This document shows positions 43,049 through 51,876 of a stretch of DNA of 64,000 nucleotides, in pieces. A program made the position numbers and the translations under genes. Within the stretch, counting starts at the first letter, position 1. Every line of letters starts with the position of its first letter. The notes under the pieces are model-generated. The model ran no database searches and had not been told where the DNA came from. It worked only from the letters and a program-made list of their open reading frames with translations. The DNA is from Qipengyuania citrea (GTDB lineage Bacteria > Pseudomonadota > Alphaproteobacteria > Sphingomonadales > Sphingomonadaceae), in the NCBI RefSeq assembly GCF_009828015.1, contig NZ_WTYG01000001.1, positions 124,001-188,000 on the forward strand. Reading direction: 5' to 3'.

Positions 43049-43630
43049 TCAGACAGTCGAACCACACCCTTTCGCTTTTTGCAGCTTTGTCCAAGCCACA
43101 TAGCCTGCCAAAACGCTTCTGCGCATGCGTGGCGGGCAGGCTGCGATCACCCAGAACAACCACGTGGCTTGCGCCTCGGTGTGGAGGCGGCCGATACGCT
43201 GAATTGCTGTCGGGTTCGGTCCATGGATCGAAATTCCGCCGACCCGTGCTGCGTGAACCAGTTGATCGTGCGGGATCACCGCGTGGATGTTCCGTCTGAG
43301 CCCGCATCGGGGAATGTACCTCGAGTAGGAGGAAGAATAAGGCAATGGTGCCAGTTTATGACGCCGTGAAAACGATGGTGCGGCAATGTGGATCAATGCC
43401 GTTGTCTCCGGCGTGAAGAGCGTTTCGATGTGGCTACGCATGCGCTCAGGGTCGTAGCCTGCGCCGTAGCCGTGCGCATATGAGGCAAACTCGGCCTCGT
43501 CGCGCCAGCGACGGTTTATGATGAATGCCCCGAAACCGAATGGCGCTTGCCGGTCGAGAGCCAGAGGCGGGGGAAGTATGGAAAGCACGACCATGCGTTC
43601 GGGGAAGCGCGAATAATTTCGATATGGCAT
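43049..43630 (-). CDS. Hypothetical protein of the mobile block (193 aa)
   Basis: 193 aa from ATG 43630, no recognisable domain. Composition is basic with many aromatic residues (FGFGAFIINRRWRDEAEFAS) and a possible Tyr/His-rich region (NIHAVIPHDQLVHAARVG). It is not membrane or secreted. Placed between the HUH-like gene and the 44-kb unknown genes; the base composition is AT-richer than the core. A real gene by strand and spacing, function unknown. Confidence 0.5.
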   Translation of the reverse strand: MPYRNYSRFPERMVVLSILPPPLALDRQAPFGFGAFIINRRWRDEAEFASYAHGYGAGYDPERMRSHIETLFTPETTALIHIAAPSFSRRHKLAPLPYSSSYSRYIPRCGLRRNIHAVIPHDQLVHAARVGGISIHGPNPTAIQRIGRLHTEAQATWLFWVIAACPPRMRRSVLAGYVAWTKLQKAKGCGSTV

Positions 43631-43715
43631 CTGAAAATATCCTAGGAAAAGCGCAACGGGCGGATCCTTTCGAGAACCGCCCGCTGCTGATAGGATTAAG
43701 AATAAAGGCTTGCGG

Positions 43716-44513
43716 TCAGCTCAGGTCGATTGTCTCGTCGGCGAACCGCAACCGCAGGATATGCTCGGTAAACGCCTGTGCTCCGTCCTTGCTCGCAAGC
43801 GCCGTCCACGCTTCCCAGCGGTCGATCCGGTGAACCAACCAGGCGAACAGGCGATCGCGCGCGTACTGGTCGGGAAAAGTCATGGTCCAGAGCACGCGGC
43901 CGAGCGGGATATTCGCCCCTTCGGGCGCACCGATGAGCTTGATTCCCCATTCCCTTCCGATCTGTTCCCGGACGAACCGGCCCGGCAGATTTTCGGCGAA
44001 TGCTTCGTTGACCCCCAGCACGCGTTCGCGCTCGTCGTGGGTCTCTCCGCCATCGAGACCACGCCACGGTGCGACCGTGGGATGGCCAATCGGTATGGGC
44101 GCTGCCTCGGCACTGCGCGTGCTGGCCAGCGCAACGAGGATGGCTCTTCCCTCAGGGGTGAGGTCGCCGGTCAAGCCTTCGGCGAGCTTGTGTCCTTCGA
44201 GCCACGACGCGTAATTGCGAGCGATGTCCCAGGCGCCGGCAAACAGGTCGTTCACGCTTTCCTCGATGTCGACGACGCGTCTATCGATCGCAGCGAGGAC
44301 GGCGAGCAGGAACTCAGTCGTGGCGGTGAACTCCCAGTTGGAGCCCCGCGCCATGCCAAGGCGACCGCACCAGATGTATTCGCGCAGCGACGGCCAGCGT
44401 CGCCCAAGCTCATCGATGAGGTGCGGGTACCCTTCCGGGTCCGCGATACACCAGTAGCCGAACGGCAAGCTCGGGTTGCGGCGTTGTTCGTAGGGGATCT
44501 CGTGCTGATCCAT
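43716..44513 (-). CDS. Hypothetical protein of the mobile block (265 aa)
   Basis: 265 aa from ATG 44513, immediately (2 bases) after the previous gene stop, so coupled to it. A compact, mostly alpha-helical soluble protein (ESVNDLFAGAWDIARNYASW, FPDQYARDRLFAWLVHRIDR). No family recognised. It belongs to a set of unknown genes seen between the relaxase and the HUH-like gene. Confidence 0.6.
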   Translation of the reverse strand: MDQHEIPYEQRRNPSLPFGYWCIADPEGYPHLIDELGRRWPSLREYIWCGRLGMARGSNWEFTATTEFLLAVLAAIDRRVVDIEESVNDLFAGAWDIARNYASWLEGHKLAEGLTGDLTPEGRAILVALASTRSAEAAPIPIGHPTVAPWRGLDGGETHDERERVLGVNEAFAENLPGRFVREQIGREWGIKLIGAPEGANIPLGRVLWTMTFPDQYARDRLFAWLVHRIDRWEAWTALASKDGAQAFTEHILRLRFADETIDLS

Positions 44514-44515
44514 GA

Positions 44516-45193
44516 TCAGCGCCCTCCCGGCTTGCCGAGCCGCGGTGGCGGCGGTGCCAGAACGGGGGCGGCCTTGCCGTCGATGCTGTCCTCGATCGCT
44601 TTCAGCTGCCGAGCGAGCTGCACGGTTTCCGAGTACATGTAGTCGATGCCGCGGTAGATCTCGCCCTCTTCGCGCGCGAGGATCGGCTTGGAATCCGATG
44701 GCACCAAATCGCCCGGCTTGTCGGCAGCGAAGCCGAACCACCACGCATTGTCCCCTGTCTGATCCTCAGCTTGTGGGGCATCGGGCCTGCTATGGACGTG
44801 GCAAACGCGCACGGCCTCGTCCTCGTACCGCGAGCAGGCTTCGGCGTAATCGATGCCCCCATGCGGCGCGAGGCCGATAGCTGCCGGGATGGCATCCTCG
44901 CGATATCCGTAGAGCGGGTGGCCGGGAGAAACCGCGACGAACCCGCCCCAGACACCCGATGCCTGGCGCAGCAGAATGCAATCGAGACCTGTAGCTGCAT
45001 CGTTCCAGGCGACCTTGTCGAACTTCTCATCGATCCAAGGCCCCGCCCCTCGCGGCTGGCGCTTCTTGATGATGTAGAGTTGTTGGGGCCTCACCTCGTG
45101 ATCGCCGATTGCGATGCGCTTAGGCAGGCGAGCGAGGTTGGTGTTTTTGGCGGTCGCGACAGCACGGCCGGCGTTCGAATTCTTCTTGGGCAT
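44516..45193 (-). CDS. Hypothetical protein of the mobile block (225 aa)
   Basis: 225 aa. The N-terminal 15 residues are basic (MPKKNSNAGRAVATAK); a KKRQPRG stretch and Pro-rich C terminus (APVLAPPPPRLGK) suggest a small binding protein. No membrane segment, no known domain. It precedes the 265-aa gene by two bases and is preceded by 182 bases of gene-free DNA containing a small hairpin. Confidence 0.6.
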   Translation of the reverse strand: MPKKNSNAGRAVATAKNTNLARLPKRIAIGDHEVRPQQLYIIKKRQPRGAGPWIDEKFDKVAWNDAATGLDCILLRQASGVWGGFVAVSPGHPLYGYREDAIPAAIGLAPHGGIDYAEACSRYEDEAVRVCHVHSRPDAPQAEDQTGDNAWWFGFAADKPGDLVPSDSKPILAREEGEIYRGIDYMYSETVQLARQLKAIEDSIDGKAAPVLAPPPPRLGKPGGR

Positions 45194-45255
45194 TCTAAGA
45201 TTCCTTCAGGCATAAAAAATGCCGCGCATCCTCGGTGGACGAGCGGCTCGTGTAC

Positions 45256-45274
45256 GATCTGCTTGCGGCAGATC
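45256..45274. repeat. Small inverted repeat (hairpin) in the mobile block
   Basis: GATCTGC (45256-45262) and GCAGATC (45268-45274) around TTGCG, followed on the plus strand by TTTC. It lies between the exonuclease-like gene and the 225-aa gene; terminator or protein site are both possible. Confidence 0.4.
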
Positions 45275-45375
45275 TTTCGCAGCACGGTAATGTGTTTCGA
45301 GGCCCGTGCCGGCCTCCTCTTGGCATTTCCTAAGTCATCTATTCCTCCTGTTTCAGATCACTCTTTCTCTTTCCG

Positions 45376-46242
45376 CTATGCCGCGGCCCGGTAGACCTTA
45401 CCGCGTAGGCCGCTTTCGGCCTTCTTGCCTCGTACCCACGGTGCAAAGGTCCGACGGATGAATTCGCTGTTCGGCAGGGCCGCGCCTGCGGCGTCCGCGA
45501 TAGCCACCAGCGTATCGGGCTGATGGCATTCGATCTGGCGGTGCGCGGCCAGGTGCCGGACTGTCAGAACGGCCGTGGTGAGGACATCAGCGAGCACCTG
45601 GTCACGCACCGTTGCCCAATTGCCCGCTTCGCAATGCTTGCCGATGTCTTCCGATGGTGTCGGCTTGGATGGAACACCGACCGCGGCCGCCAGCTCGGGT
45701 AGATGCACACTGGATGCCTGAACGCAGCTAGCCCGGCAAAGATCGAGCCGCTCCCTCGCGTGCGGAGATCCGTCGATCAGCTGGTGGGGCAACACCAGCC
45801 CATGGGTCGCCGCTGCACGGCGCAGGACGGCAAGGTCGCGAGCCTCCCCTCCCCACGTAGTCGCGACCGCACCGGGATCCTGCTCGAGCGCGTCGAACAA
45901 CGCCGTGACCATGTCACGCTCGTCCGCATTCTCGGCAGTCAGGACGAACGGTCCTGCGATCGCCGGAACAGCTCCATCGGCGACGAACTCCAGCGTCATC
46001 CAGCTGACCGCTGCGACCTGATGGAACGGCCAACGGATCGACAGCTCGGCGTCCTTTCCTTCGGACTTCGTGTAACCTTTGTGACGCGAGCGATCGAAAA
46101 CAAATTCCAGATCGAAGATCAACCAGCGGCGCGCTGTATCAAAACGGCCGTCACGCTTGCGCGCTAGGAACATCTGCGCTTCGTGCTCGAGCTTGCGAGA
46201 CAGGCGCTCGAGTTCGCCGCCCAGCGGTACGATATTGGTCAT
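45376..46242 (-). CDS. DEDD-type 3'-5' exonuclease-like protein (PolB-exonuclease-related)
   Basis: 288 aa from ATG 46242 (AAGGAAA upstream). The core reads WLIFDLEFVFD (Asp, Glu) and, later, WGGEARDLAVLRRAA, consistent with the predicted 3'-5' exonuclease group related to the PolB exonuclease domain. The remaining DEDD acids cannot be assigned with certainty. Soluble. A neighbour encodes a second exonuclease of DnaQ type, so DNA end processing during transfer or replication of the element is plausible (inference). Confidence 0.6.
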   Translation of the reverse strand: MTNIVPLGGELERLSRKLEHEAQMFLARKRDGRFDTARRWLIFDLEFVFDRSRHKGYTKSEGKDAELSIRWPFHQVAAVSWMTLEFVADGAVPAIAGPFVLTAENADERDMVTALFDALEQDPGAVATTWGGEARDLAVLRRAAATHGLVLPHQLIDGSPHARERLDLCRASCVQASSVHLPELAAAVGVPSKPTPSEDIGKHCEAGNWATVRDQVLADVLTTAVLTVRHLAAHRQIECHQPDTLVAIADAAGAALPNSEFIRRTFAPWVRGKKAESGLRGKVYRAAA

Positions 46243-46328
46243 GATGTATTTCCTTGTTGCGCACCGGTGCCAACCCAGAAATGCACCGGCGCATTTGCGT
46301 CGAATTGTGAATGTAGAAACGGCCGCGT

Positions 46329-47222
46329 TCAGCGATGCCGCTCGCGCGCCGTCACGGTGCGCGTGGTCATCGTTGGAAGACCGTTGCGATAGCCCCATGC
46401 TTGTTCGTGCTCGACCTTCTGCGGCGGCAGTTCGATCTGCCAGAACGGGCCGTCGGGATTCCATCGATAGCCGCGCGCTTTCAGCATCTCTTTCTTTGAG
46501 TACGGCGCGCGTTCGGCCTGCACGATGGCCGAGGGCGTGTCGGCAGCGTCGATGAGGCGCGCTAGGTGCGTGCGGATTGGCCCACCGCCCGGATTACGCT
46601 GACGATGCTGCAGCAGCCAGAAAAGCGCCCACACATCGGCGGCTGCGCGATGTGCCGCGCTGAACCATCCAAGGTGGGTGAGAAGCGCGGGTTGCGAGCG
46701 ACCTTCGAACCCCAGTTTCAGCCAATCGATTTCGCTGCACGAGCAGGCCCAGGCTTTGCCCGCCAGATCGGGATAACGGCGCTCTATGAATTTGGAGTCG
46801 AAGCGCGAATTGTGAGCGACGATCAGGTCAGCGCGATCGAGCAGACCGCGCGCGAAAGTATCGTTGATCTTCTGGCCCTTCAGATGCTGCGCGCCGAGCC
46901 CTGTGATGAGGCTGATCCTGGGGTCGAGTTCACTGCCCGGATCCTGCAGCCAGCTGAACGGTCCGAGGTGGCCTATGAGCTCGCCACCATCGTCGACGAA
47001 GCAGAGCATGATGGCGAGCTCGATGATGACGTCATTCTCTGCCGAGAGGCCGCTCGTTTCCGTGTCGACAATGGCAATGCATCGGCCTTCGGGCATAGGC
47101 CCCATGTGCGGCATCGATGGGAAGGGTTTCGGGACACGTCGCAGCACGCGGTAATCGTTTCTGCTCTCGAGCTCGGTCGCCAGCGCTTCGGCGTCTGGCG
47201 ACAGGTGGTCAGTGTTGATCAT
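46329..47222 (-). CDS. DEDDh 3'-5' exonuclease (DnaQ/RNase T-like)
   Basis: 297 aa. IVDTETSGLS gives the first Asp/Glu of the RNase T family, HNSRFDSKF the second Asp, and AHRAAADVWALFWLL the His/Asp of motif III, a DEDDh arrangement. A C-terminal extension (KARGYRWNPDGPFWQIELP) has the look of a DNA-binding or clamp-contact module. Such DNA polymerase III epsilon-like proteins are common on plasmids and integrative elements. Located between the relaxase and the PolB-exo-like gene. Confidence 0.82.
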   Translation of the reverse strand: MINTDHLSPDAEALATELESRNDYRVLRRVPKPFPSMPHMGPMPEGRCIAIVDTETSGLSAENDVIIELAIMLCFVDDGGELIGHLGPFSWLQDPGSELDPRISLITGLGAQHLKGQKINDTFARGLLDRADLIVAHNSRFDSKFIERRYPDLAGKAWACSCSEIDWLKLGFEGRSQPALLTHLGWFSAAHRAAADVWALFWLLQHRQRNPGGGPIRTHLARLIDAADTPSAIVQAERAPYSKKEMLKARGYRWNPDGPFWQIELPPQKVEHEQAWGYRNGLPTMTTRTVTARERHR

Positions 47223-47404
47223 TACTATTCTCCGGTTTCATCGAAACCGGCGAGGCGCGGGACGCGCTTTTCGCATCCCTTTTCCTTCCACCTGCCGGCT
47301 TCAACCGGCGGATCTCTCTTCAGTCATTATTCTACCTTATGAGACGGATCTCCGTTCCGGTGTCTGAGGCTTTTCGGCGCAACCGTTGATAGTTTGAAAC
47401 AGAT

Positions 47405-50161
47405 CTATCGCCCGTTTCTATCCTTTGTCGCCGCACCAATGTGGCGGGACCTTTGGTCGCGTGCATACCGCTTCGGCGGACGGATCGAGGCCCATGGGAA
47501 TTGCGCAAAAACGGTCGCGGTCACCGAACGTGTTTTGGACAATGCTTCGCGCTCATTACGGCTCAGTGGCCCAGCGACCAGTTTCCGGAATTCGTCTGCA
47601 GCATCGTTACGGAGGGTCGCTAAAGTCTTGCCAGCTTTCGCTTCGGCGCCATGCGGTACGCTCACCTCGCCATGTTTGATTGCCATTCTGTCGAGTTCAT
47701 ACGCAATGTAGCTAGCCACCTCGGCGTCCCCTTCCCGGTGGGCTTGCTGCCAAGCCGCAATTCCGGGGTGAACATCGAGATCCAAGGCAAATCGCTTCGG
47801 TGCCAAATTCGCGAGAAGTATTTTAGCCTGGAAGCGGGGATCGCTTCTTTGCTGATGATAGAATGCGGTTGCCCAGTCATCGACCTTTCTGGTCGTAAGA
47901 AATCCGTCCTTTTCGATCGTGACACGGGCGGATTGCGCAGCTGAAGCGATCCAGTGACGCTCGTGTGCCTGGATCGCAGCCAGCGCTTTCAGATGCTTCT
48001 GGATTTCGGGTAGCATCAGCCAGCGTTTCGGCGCGGTGAAGACCGTGGTTAGCACCTTATCGTCAAGAAAACGGTATCCTTTGTAGCATTCCTGCGAGGA
48101 AGCCAGCATCAGCCTGTTGGGATCAATGCTTTCAAGCTTCCTGCGAGCGCGAATGGATTCATTCGGGGGCGGGTTAGGGCCGCGGACATCTGCGGCACTC
48201 TCGTTGTCTTGTTGCAGCCAAGACATTTCGTAGGCAGGAAAGTGGCTCTCGACCCGATGCCGCCGCTCTCGACTGTCGCGCTGCACGAGGTAGCGCAGAG
48301 CGCTTAATTTTCGTTGTCTGTTTTTGCGCAGCGCGTGCGCTGCTTTGTCCGGGTTTTCGTCAATACCAGAGTCGCTCTGACTGCGGTTGACTTCTTGACG
48401 AGGCTCGGGCTGCGTCTCAAGACTTGGCTCGCTGATCCGCCCTCTTGATTGCTCTGATGCCGTCCTACGTTGAATTCTCTCGGCTTCGCCTTGGTGTGAT
48501 CGATCAAGCGGAATATCCAGTTCTACGGCCAGTTTTATCAGTCGTTTCCGTTCCCTCCGGGAGCCCTCGATCCGAATGGTGCCGAACTTTTTCTGGGCGA
48601 GCAGCAGTGCATCGATCCTGTGCTGTTTTGAGCTGGAATGAAGCGCTACGAAATTGCGGGTTTCCGTGAACGCCAGAACCTCGCCGTCATAAAATTCCCG
48701 GACGCCGTTGAGGCGCATAGGATTATACTTGTCCAGCCATGCTGGTTGATCATCGACTACGCTGCTGCTGGCTCCCCATAGCAAGCCATCAATCGGTTTC
48801 GTTCTTTTGCGTCCACGCGTCGCGCCTCGTTCCTGCTTGATGGCGCGCTTGATCCCCTCGATGAAGTCGCGTTCGTATGTGCGATACTTGGCGCTTTGAT
48901 CATTTAGAGGATCGTCATCTTGGTCCAGCGATAGACCAAGCTGTTTACGCTTTTTGGCGGCGCGCGCTTTTTGAGTAGCCCGGGCTGACAATCCATCGCG
49001 ACCATGTCGTGCAGCAATTTCCGCAGTCAGCGTCGCAAGCCGTTTTTCTTCGGCTCTCTGTAGCTCTCGTTCGCGATCGCGGGCGTCGGCGTCTGCAGGA
49101 GGCTCACCGACATAACCCAGCGTTTGAAATGGCCTGAACCAGATATCCTTGGGCGGCTCCTGATATTCGGTCTGATTGAAACGATTGACGAGCTTCTTGT
49201 AGCCGGCTCCGATCGCGCTCGCCTTCACCCGCACCTTACTAGAATTATCGGCATCGACCGGAACGAAATAGCCACCGACAATCTTCCCCGCGGCTTCGTA
49301 AGGTTCGTAACGGAGGCCTACGCGGGCGAGACCACGGTGATACCCCTCCCAATCTCGAGCGCTTTCCCGCGCCGCTTTCGCAAGAATTTTGACTGAGGTT
49401 TCCGCCGGAACAGGTTTCCCCTCTTCGAGTCCATCCGGCGTGCGAAATTCATCTTCGATCTTGTGCTGTAAGCCAGGGACGCGAAGCATTCGCGAGGCAT
49501 TTAGAATCCGTCCGTTCTCGTCGGCGACTTTGATACCGGACAAGGTGTGGTAGACCCCTGTTTCATCGGCCACGTACCGCCTGTTTGGTTCACACGGCAG
49601 CATGTCGTCGCGTTCGCACAGAGCCGACGCGATATGAAGGGCCTCGATTTCGAAGCCCTGCCCCCATTTACTCAGGTTTCTCTGCGTCAGATCATATGCG
49701 TTGATAGCAAGGTGAAAATGCGGACGTGCGGTATCTCCATGAAGCCCGTAAAAGCCTGCACAGTTTTCAGCGCCCAAGACGCGTAGGAATGTATCGCGAT
49801 GACGTTCGGCCATTTCGAGAGATACGGGGCCTTCGCGATAGGACACAACGATGTGCTTGAGGGCCCGTGGTCCGTACTGCGCGGTTAGGTATGCAAATGC
49901 GAGCGCGCGTTGATCGTAATCCTCGCCCTCCAAATGCATTGATCCGCGATCACGGATGCGGTCTTCATCCCCTTTATCGTTGACCGGATATCTGCCCATC
50001 TGCCCCAGTTCGTGAAGGCGCTCGAGATCATCATGGTCGAGCGTCAACCCGGCAACGTATTTGGCTAGTGTCCAACCGTAATCGCGGACCTTTTGCGAGC
50101 CAGCGGCAAAGCTCGCACCGCTCATGAGCTGAGACTTTATTCCGATACGCTTCGCAATCAT
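47405..50161 (-). CDS. Relaxase (MOB-P type mobilisation protein)
   Basis: 918 aa. N-terminal relaxase domain with HxDxxxxHxH as HGDTARPHFHLAIN (His141, Asp143, His148, His150). The very N-terminal catalytic Tyr is probably in the RDYGWTLAKYVAG region. The long C-terminal part has charged coiled stretches (ERELQRAEEKRLATLTAEIA) and basic low-complexity segments. Starts with an ATGA overlap to the MobC-like gene. It would nick oriT and pilot DNA transfer through a type IV secretion system of another element. Confidence 0.85.
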   Translation of the reverse strand: MIAKRIGIKSQLMSGASFAAGSQKVRDYGWTLAKYVAGLTLDHDDLERLHELGQMGRYPVNDKGDEDRIRDRGSMHLEGEDYDQRALAFAYLTAQYGPRALKHIVVSYREGPVSLEMAERHRDTFLRVLGAENCAGFYGLHGDTARPHFHLAINAYDLTQRNLSKWGQGFEIEALHIASALCERDDMLPCEPNRRYVADETGVYHTLSGIKVADENGRILNASRMLRVPGLQHKIEDEFRTPDGLEEGKPVPAETSVKILAKAARESARDWEGYHRGLARVGLRYEPYEAAGKIVGGYFVPVDADNSSKVRVKASAIGAGYKKLVNRFNQTEYQEPPKDIWFRPFQTLGYVGEPPADADARDRERELQRAEEKRLATLTAEIAARHGRDGLSARATQKARAAKKRKQLGLSLDQDDDPLNDQSAKYRTYERDFIEGIKRAIKQERGATRGRKRTKPIDGLLWGASSSVVDDQPAWLDKYNPMRLNGVREFYDGEVLAFTETRNFVALHSSSKQHRIDALLLAQKKFGTIRIEGSRRERKRLIKLAVELDIPLDRSHQGEAERIQRRTASEQSRGRISEPSLETQPEPRQEVNRSQSDSGIDENPDKAAHALRKNRQRKLSALRYLVQRDSRERRHRVESHFPAYEMSWLQQDNESAADVRGPNPPPNESIRARRKLESIDPNRLMLASSQECYKGYRFLDDKVLTTVFTAPKRWLMLPEIQKHLKALAAIQAHERHWIASAAQSARVTIEKDGFLTTRKVDDWATAFYHQQRSDPRFQAKILLANLAPKRFALDLDVHPGIAAWQQAHREGDAEVASYIAYELDRMAIKHGEVSVPHGAEAKAGKTLATLRNDAADEFRKLVAGPLSRNEREALSKTRSVTATVFAQFPWASIRPPKRYARDQRSRHIGAATKDRNGR

Positions 50162-50685
50162 GGCTTCGGCCTCGGTCGAGACTGGATTTCATCGCTCAGT
50201 TTGCGGCTCGGCGCGCGAAGGAAATCTTGGGCCGCAAGGTGGTTGGCCAGCTGATGCAATTCAACGCTCAGATTGAGCAACCTATCTGCCTGTTCGCCGA
50301 CCGGCCGAAAGGCGAACTCGATATCTTTCGGCAACCTTTCCCAGACTTCGTTCCTGCTGGTCGCGATTTGTCCGATGCTGTTGATCGTACGTCCAGCCTT
50401 TGCGGCCTGCACTTTTAGCTCATCCGCCGCTTCGATGACCTGGCCTACGGCCTGATATAGCGCGCCAATGGCACCAATGACGGTAACCATATTGGGGGAG
50501 GCATAAAACAGCTTGTCGCGAACAAATGCCGAGATCGTGGCGGATCCTGCTGCCTGCTCCAGATAGGCTTTCTGCGCACTTGTGAGCGCAATCCTCATTT
50601 CATGACGATATGGTCCTTCGCACGGACCTGGGGAGAGGACCGCCCTAGCCTTTGCGGAAAGCTCTTCTGAAAATTCAGGCTTCAT
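50158..50685 (-). CDS. MobC-like relaxosome accessory protein
   Basis: 175 aa. The stretch MRIALTSAQKAYLEQAAGSA with FVRDKLFY is the ribbon-helix-helix-type DNA-binding core of MobC/TraJ-like proteins, followed by a coiled C-terminal region (ELHQLANHLAAQDFLRA). It helps the relaxase find and open oriT. Ends overlapping the relaxase gene (ATGA), the classical mobC-relaxase order. A stem-loop upstream at about 50706-50738 may be the oriT it binds. Confidence 0.78.
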   Translation of the reverse strand: MKPEFSEELSAKARAVLSPGPCEGPYRHEMRIALTSAQKAYLEQAAGSATISAFVRDKLFYASPNMVTVIGAIGALYQAVGQVIEAADELKVQAAKAGRTINSIGQIATSRNEVWERLPKDIEFAFRPVGEQADRLLNLSVELHQLANHLAAQDFLRAPSRKLSDEIQSRPRPKP

Positions 50686-50705
50686 TGTGAAACCTTTCCT
50701 TCAGA

Positions 50706-50738
50706 CCCGTGCCACGAAGCGCAGCGACACGGCACGGG
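50706..50738. other. Inverted repeat upstream of mobC, candidate oriT
   Basis: CCCGTGCC (50706-50713) and GGCACGGG (50731-50738) flank 17 bases, just 20 bases upstream of the MobC-like start. In MOB-P systems oriT lies exactly here, with an inverted repeat next to the nick site. No known nic consensus was matched, so this is a position argument. Confidence 0.35.
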
Positions 50739-50806
50739 AAGGAGCACGGAGTGTTCCCATCCTGTAATTTCAAGACACAGAGAATGGGTGATGGGATCGG
50801 ATTGGA

Positions 50807-51736
50807 TCAGCATGGCAGATCGATCCCCAATGCGGCGCAGGCATCGCTGATGTCCTGAGCAAGCGAATCGCTCGCAGAGAGAGCCGCCGAAAGCTCATCC
50901 TTGTCCGCCAACAAGGTATGGGCCTTACGACGCAAGGATTCCTCTGCTTCCTTGTGATCGATAGCGAGCAAGAGGGCCCTCGCCTTTGCCTGAGGCAAAT
51001 GCTCGATGTAGGGGGTCCGGATATCGAAGAGTTTGGCGGTCGAGCTACGGTCGTCGTCCCCGCCCTCAGCTTCGCCTACATCGTTCGCATGGTAATCGCA
51101 GGCGGCTTCACCGCCGCCCCCCAATTCGGCGAGGAGACCTTCGCATCGGTCCAACGCAGGGGACTGATCGAAAAGGTCGTCTACACCGGCGGAGCCATCC
51201 GATTTATCGACCCGCAGATTGGGCCGGTCGGTCCTCACCGGGGTCGATTGGGAGCCCTGTACACGCTTGGAAGAAGCCGGCTCCACGTCCAAGGAGCTTA
51301 CATCTCCAGGACTGGAATCGAACACTTTCTGGGGTTTGGGATCTATCCGCGCAGCCGTCTGCTGCGGAGCCGATGGACTGCTTTTGGTGGGCATGTTTTC
51401 GGCGGCTTGCGATGCTTTGGCGGCTGCCAGAGCAGCGTACCCATCGCGTGCTCTCCAGCGGAAGTGATTGCGCATCAGCCAGGCAATACGCTCGGCCAGA
51501 AGCCTGGTTGCTACATCGGAAAGATCGGAACTTTTCGCAATTTTTCGAGCAAGCGTGATGGCCTTGATTGCCTTGGGACTCTTCGCTCCAGCGCCTTTGT
51601 TATTCTGTCCGGTCCCCGGCCACCCATGCTGGCGCAGTTGCGCGAGGATCGTCGCATCGTAGAGGCTTGTCCGCGCACAGAGCAGCACGGGAGGGTCCGG
51701 ATCCAGTCCCGGCAGCAGCGTTGGTAGGCTGCTCAT
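50807..51736 (-). CDS. Hypothetical protein of the mobile block (309 aa)
   Basis: About 309 aa from ATG 51736; the frame continues up to a GTG at 51841, which has no good ribosome binding site either. The N-terminal half is ordinary, the middle part low-complexity and acidic (SSPGDVSSLDVEPASSKRVQ). No domain is recognised. It is transcribed toward mobC and probably the first gene of the module. Function unknown. Confidence 0.5.
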   Translation of the reverse strand: MSSLPTLLPGLDPDPPVLLCARTSLYDATILAQLRQHGWPGTGQNNKGAGAKSPKAIKAITLARKIAKSSDLSDVATRLLAERIAWLMRNHFRWRARDGYAALAAAKASQAAENMPTKSSPSAPQQTAARIDPKPQKVFDSSPGDVSSLDVEPASSKRVQGSQSTPVRTDRPNLRVDKSDGSAGVDDLFDQSPALDRCEGLLAELGGGGEAACDYHANDVGEAEGGDDDRSSTAKLFDIRTPYIEHLPQAKARALLLAIDHKEAEESLRRKAHTLLADKDELSAALSASDSLAQDISDACAALGIDLPC

Positions 51737-51876
51737 CTGGTGGCGATCGTAGGCCTTTCGGCCTGTTTCGTTGTTCGGATACACGCACTGACACTCCGTG
51801 GGATGATACGAAGTGCCTTTTAGGATGAGGGTGCAGGTCACCCCAAACCGGTCGCTGAGAAAATCGCGAGGCGGGC

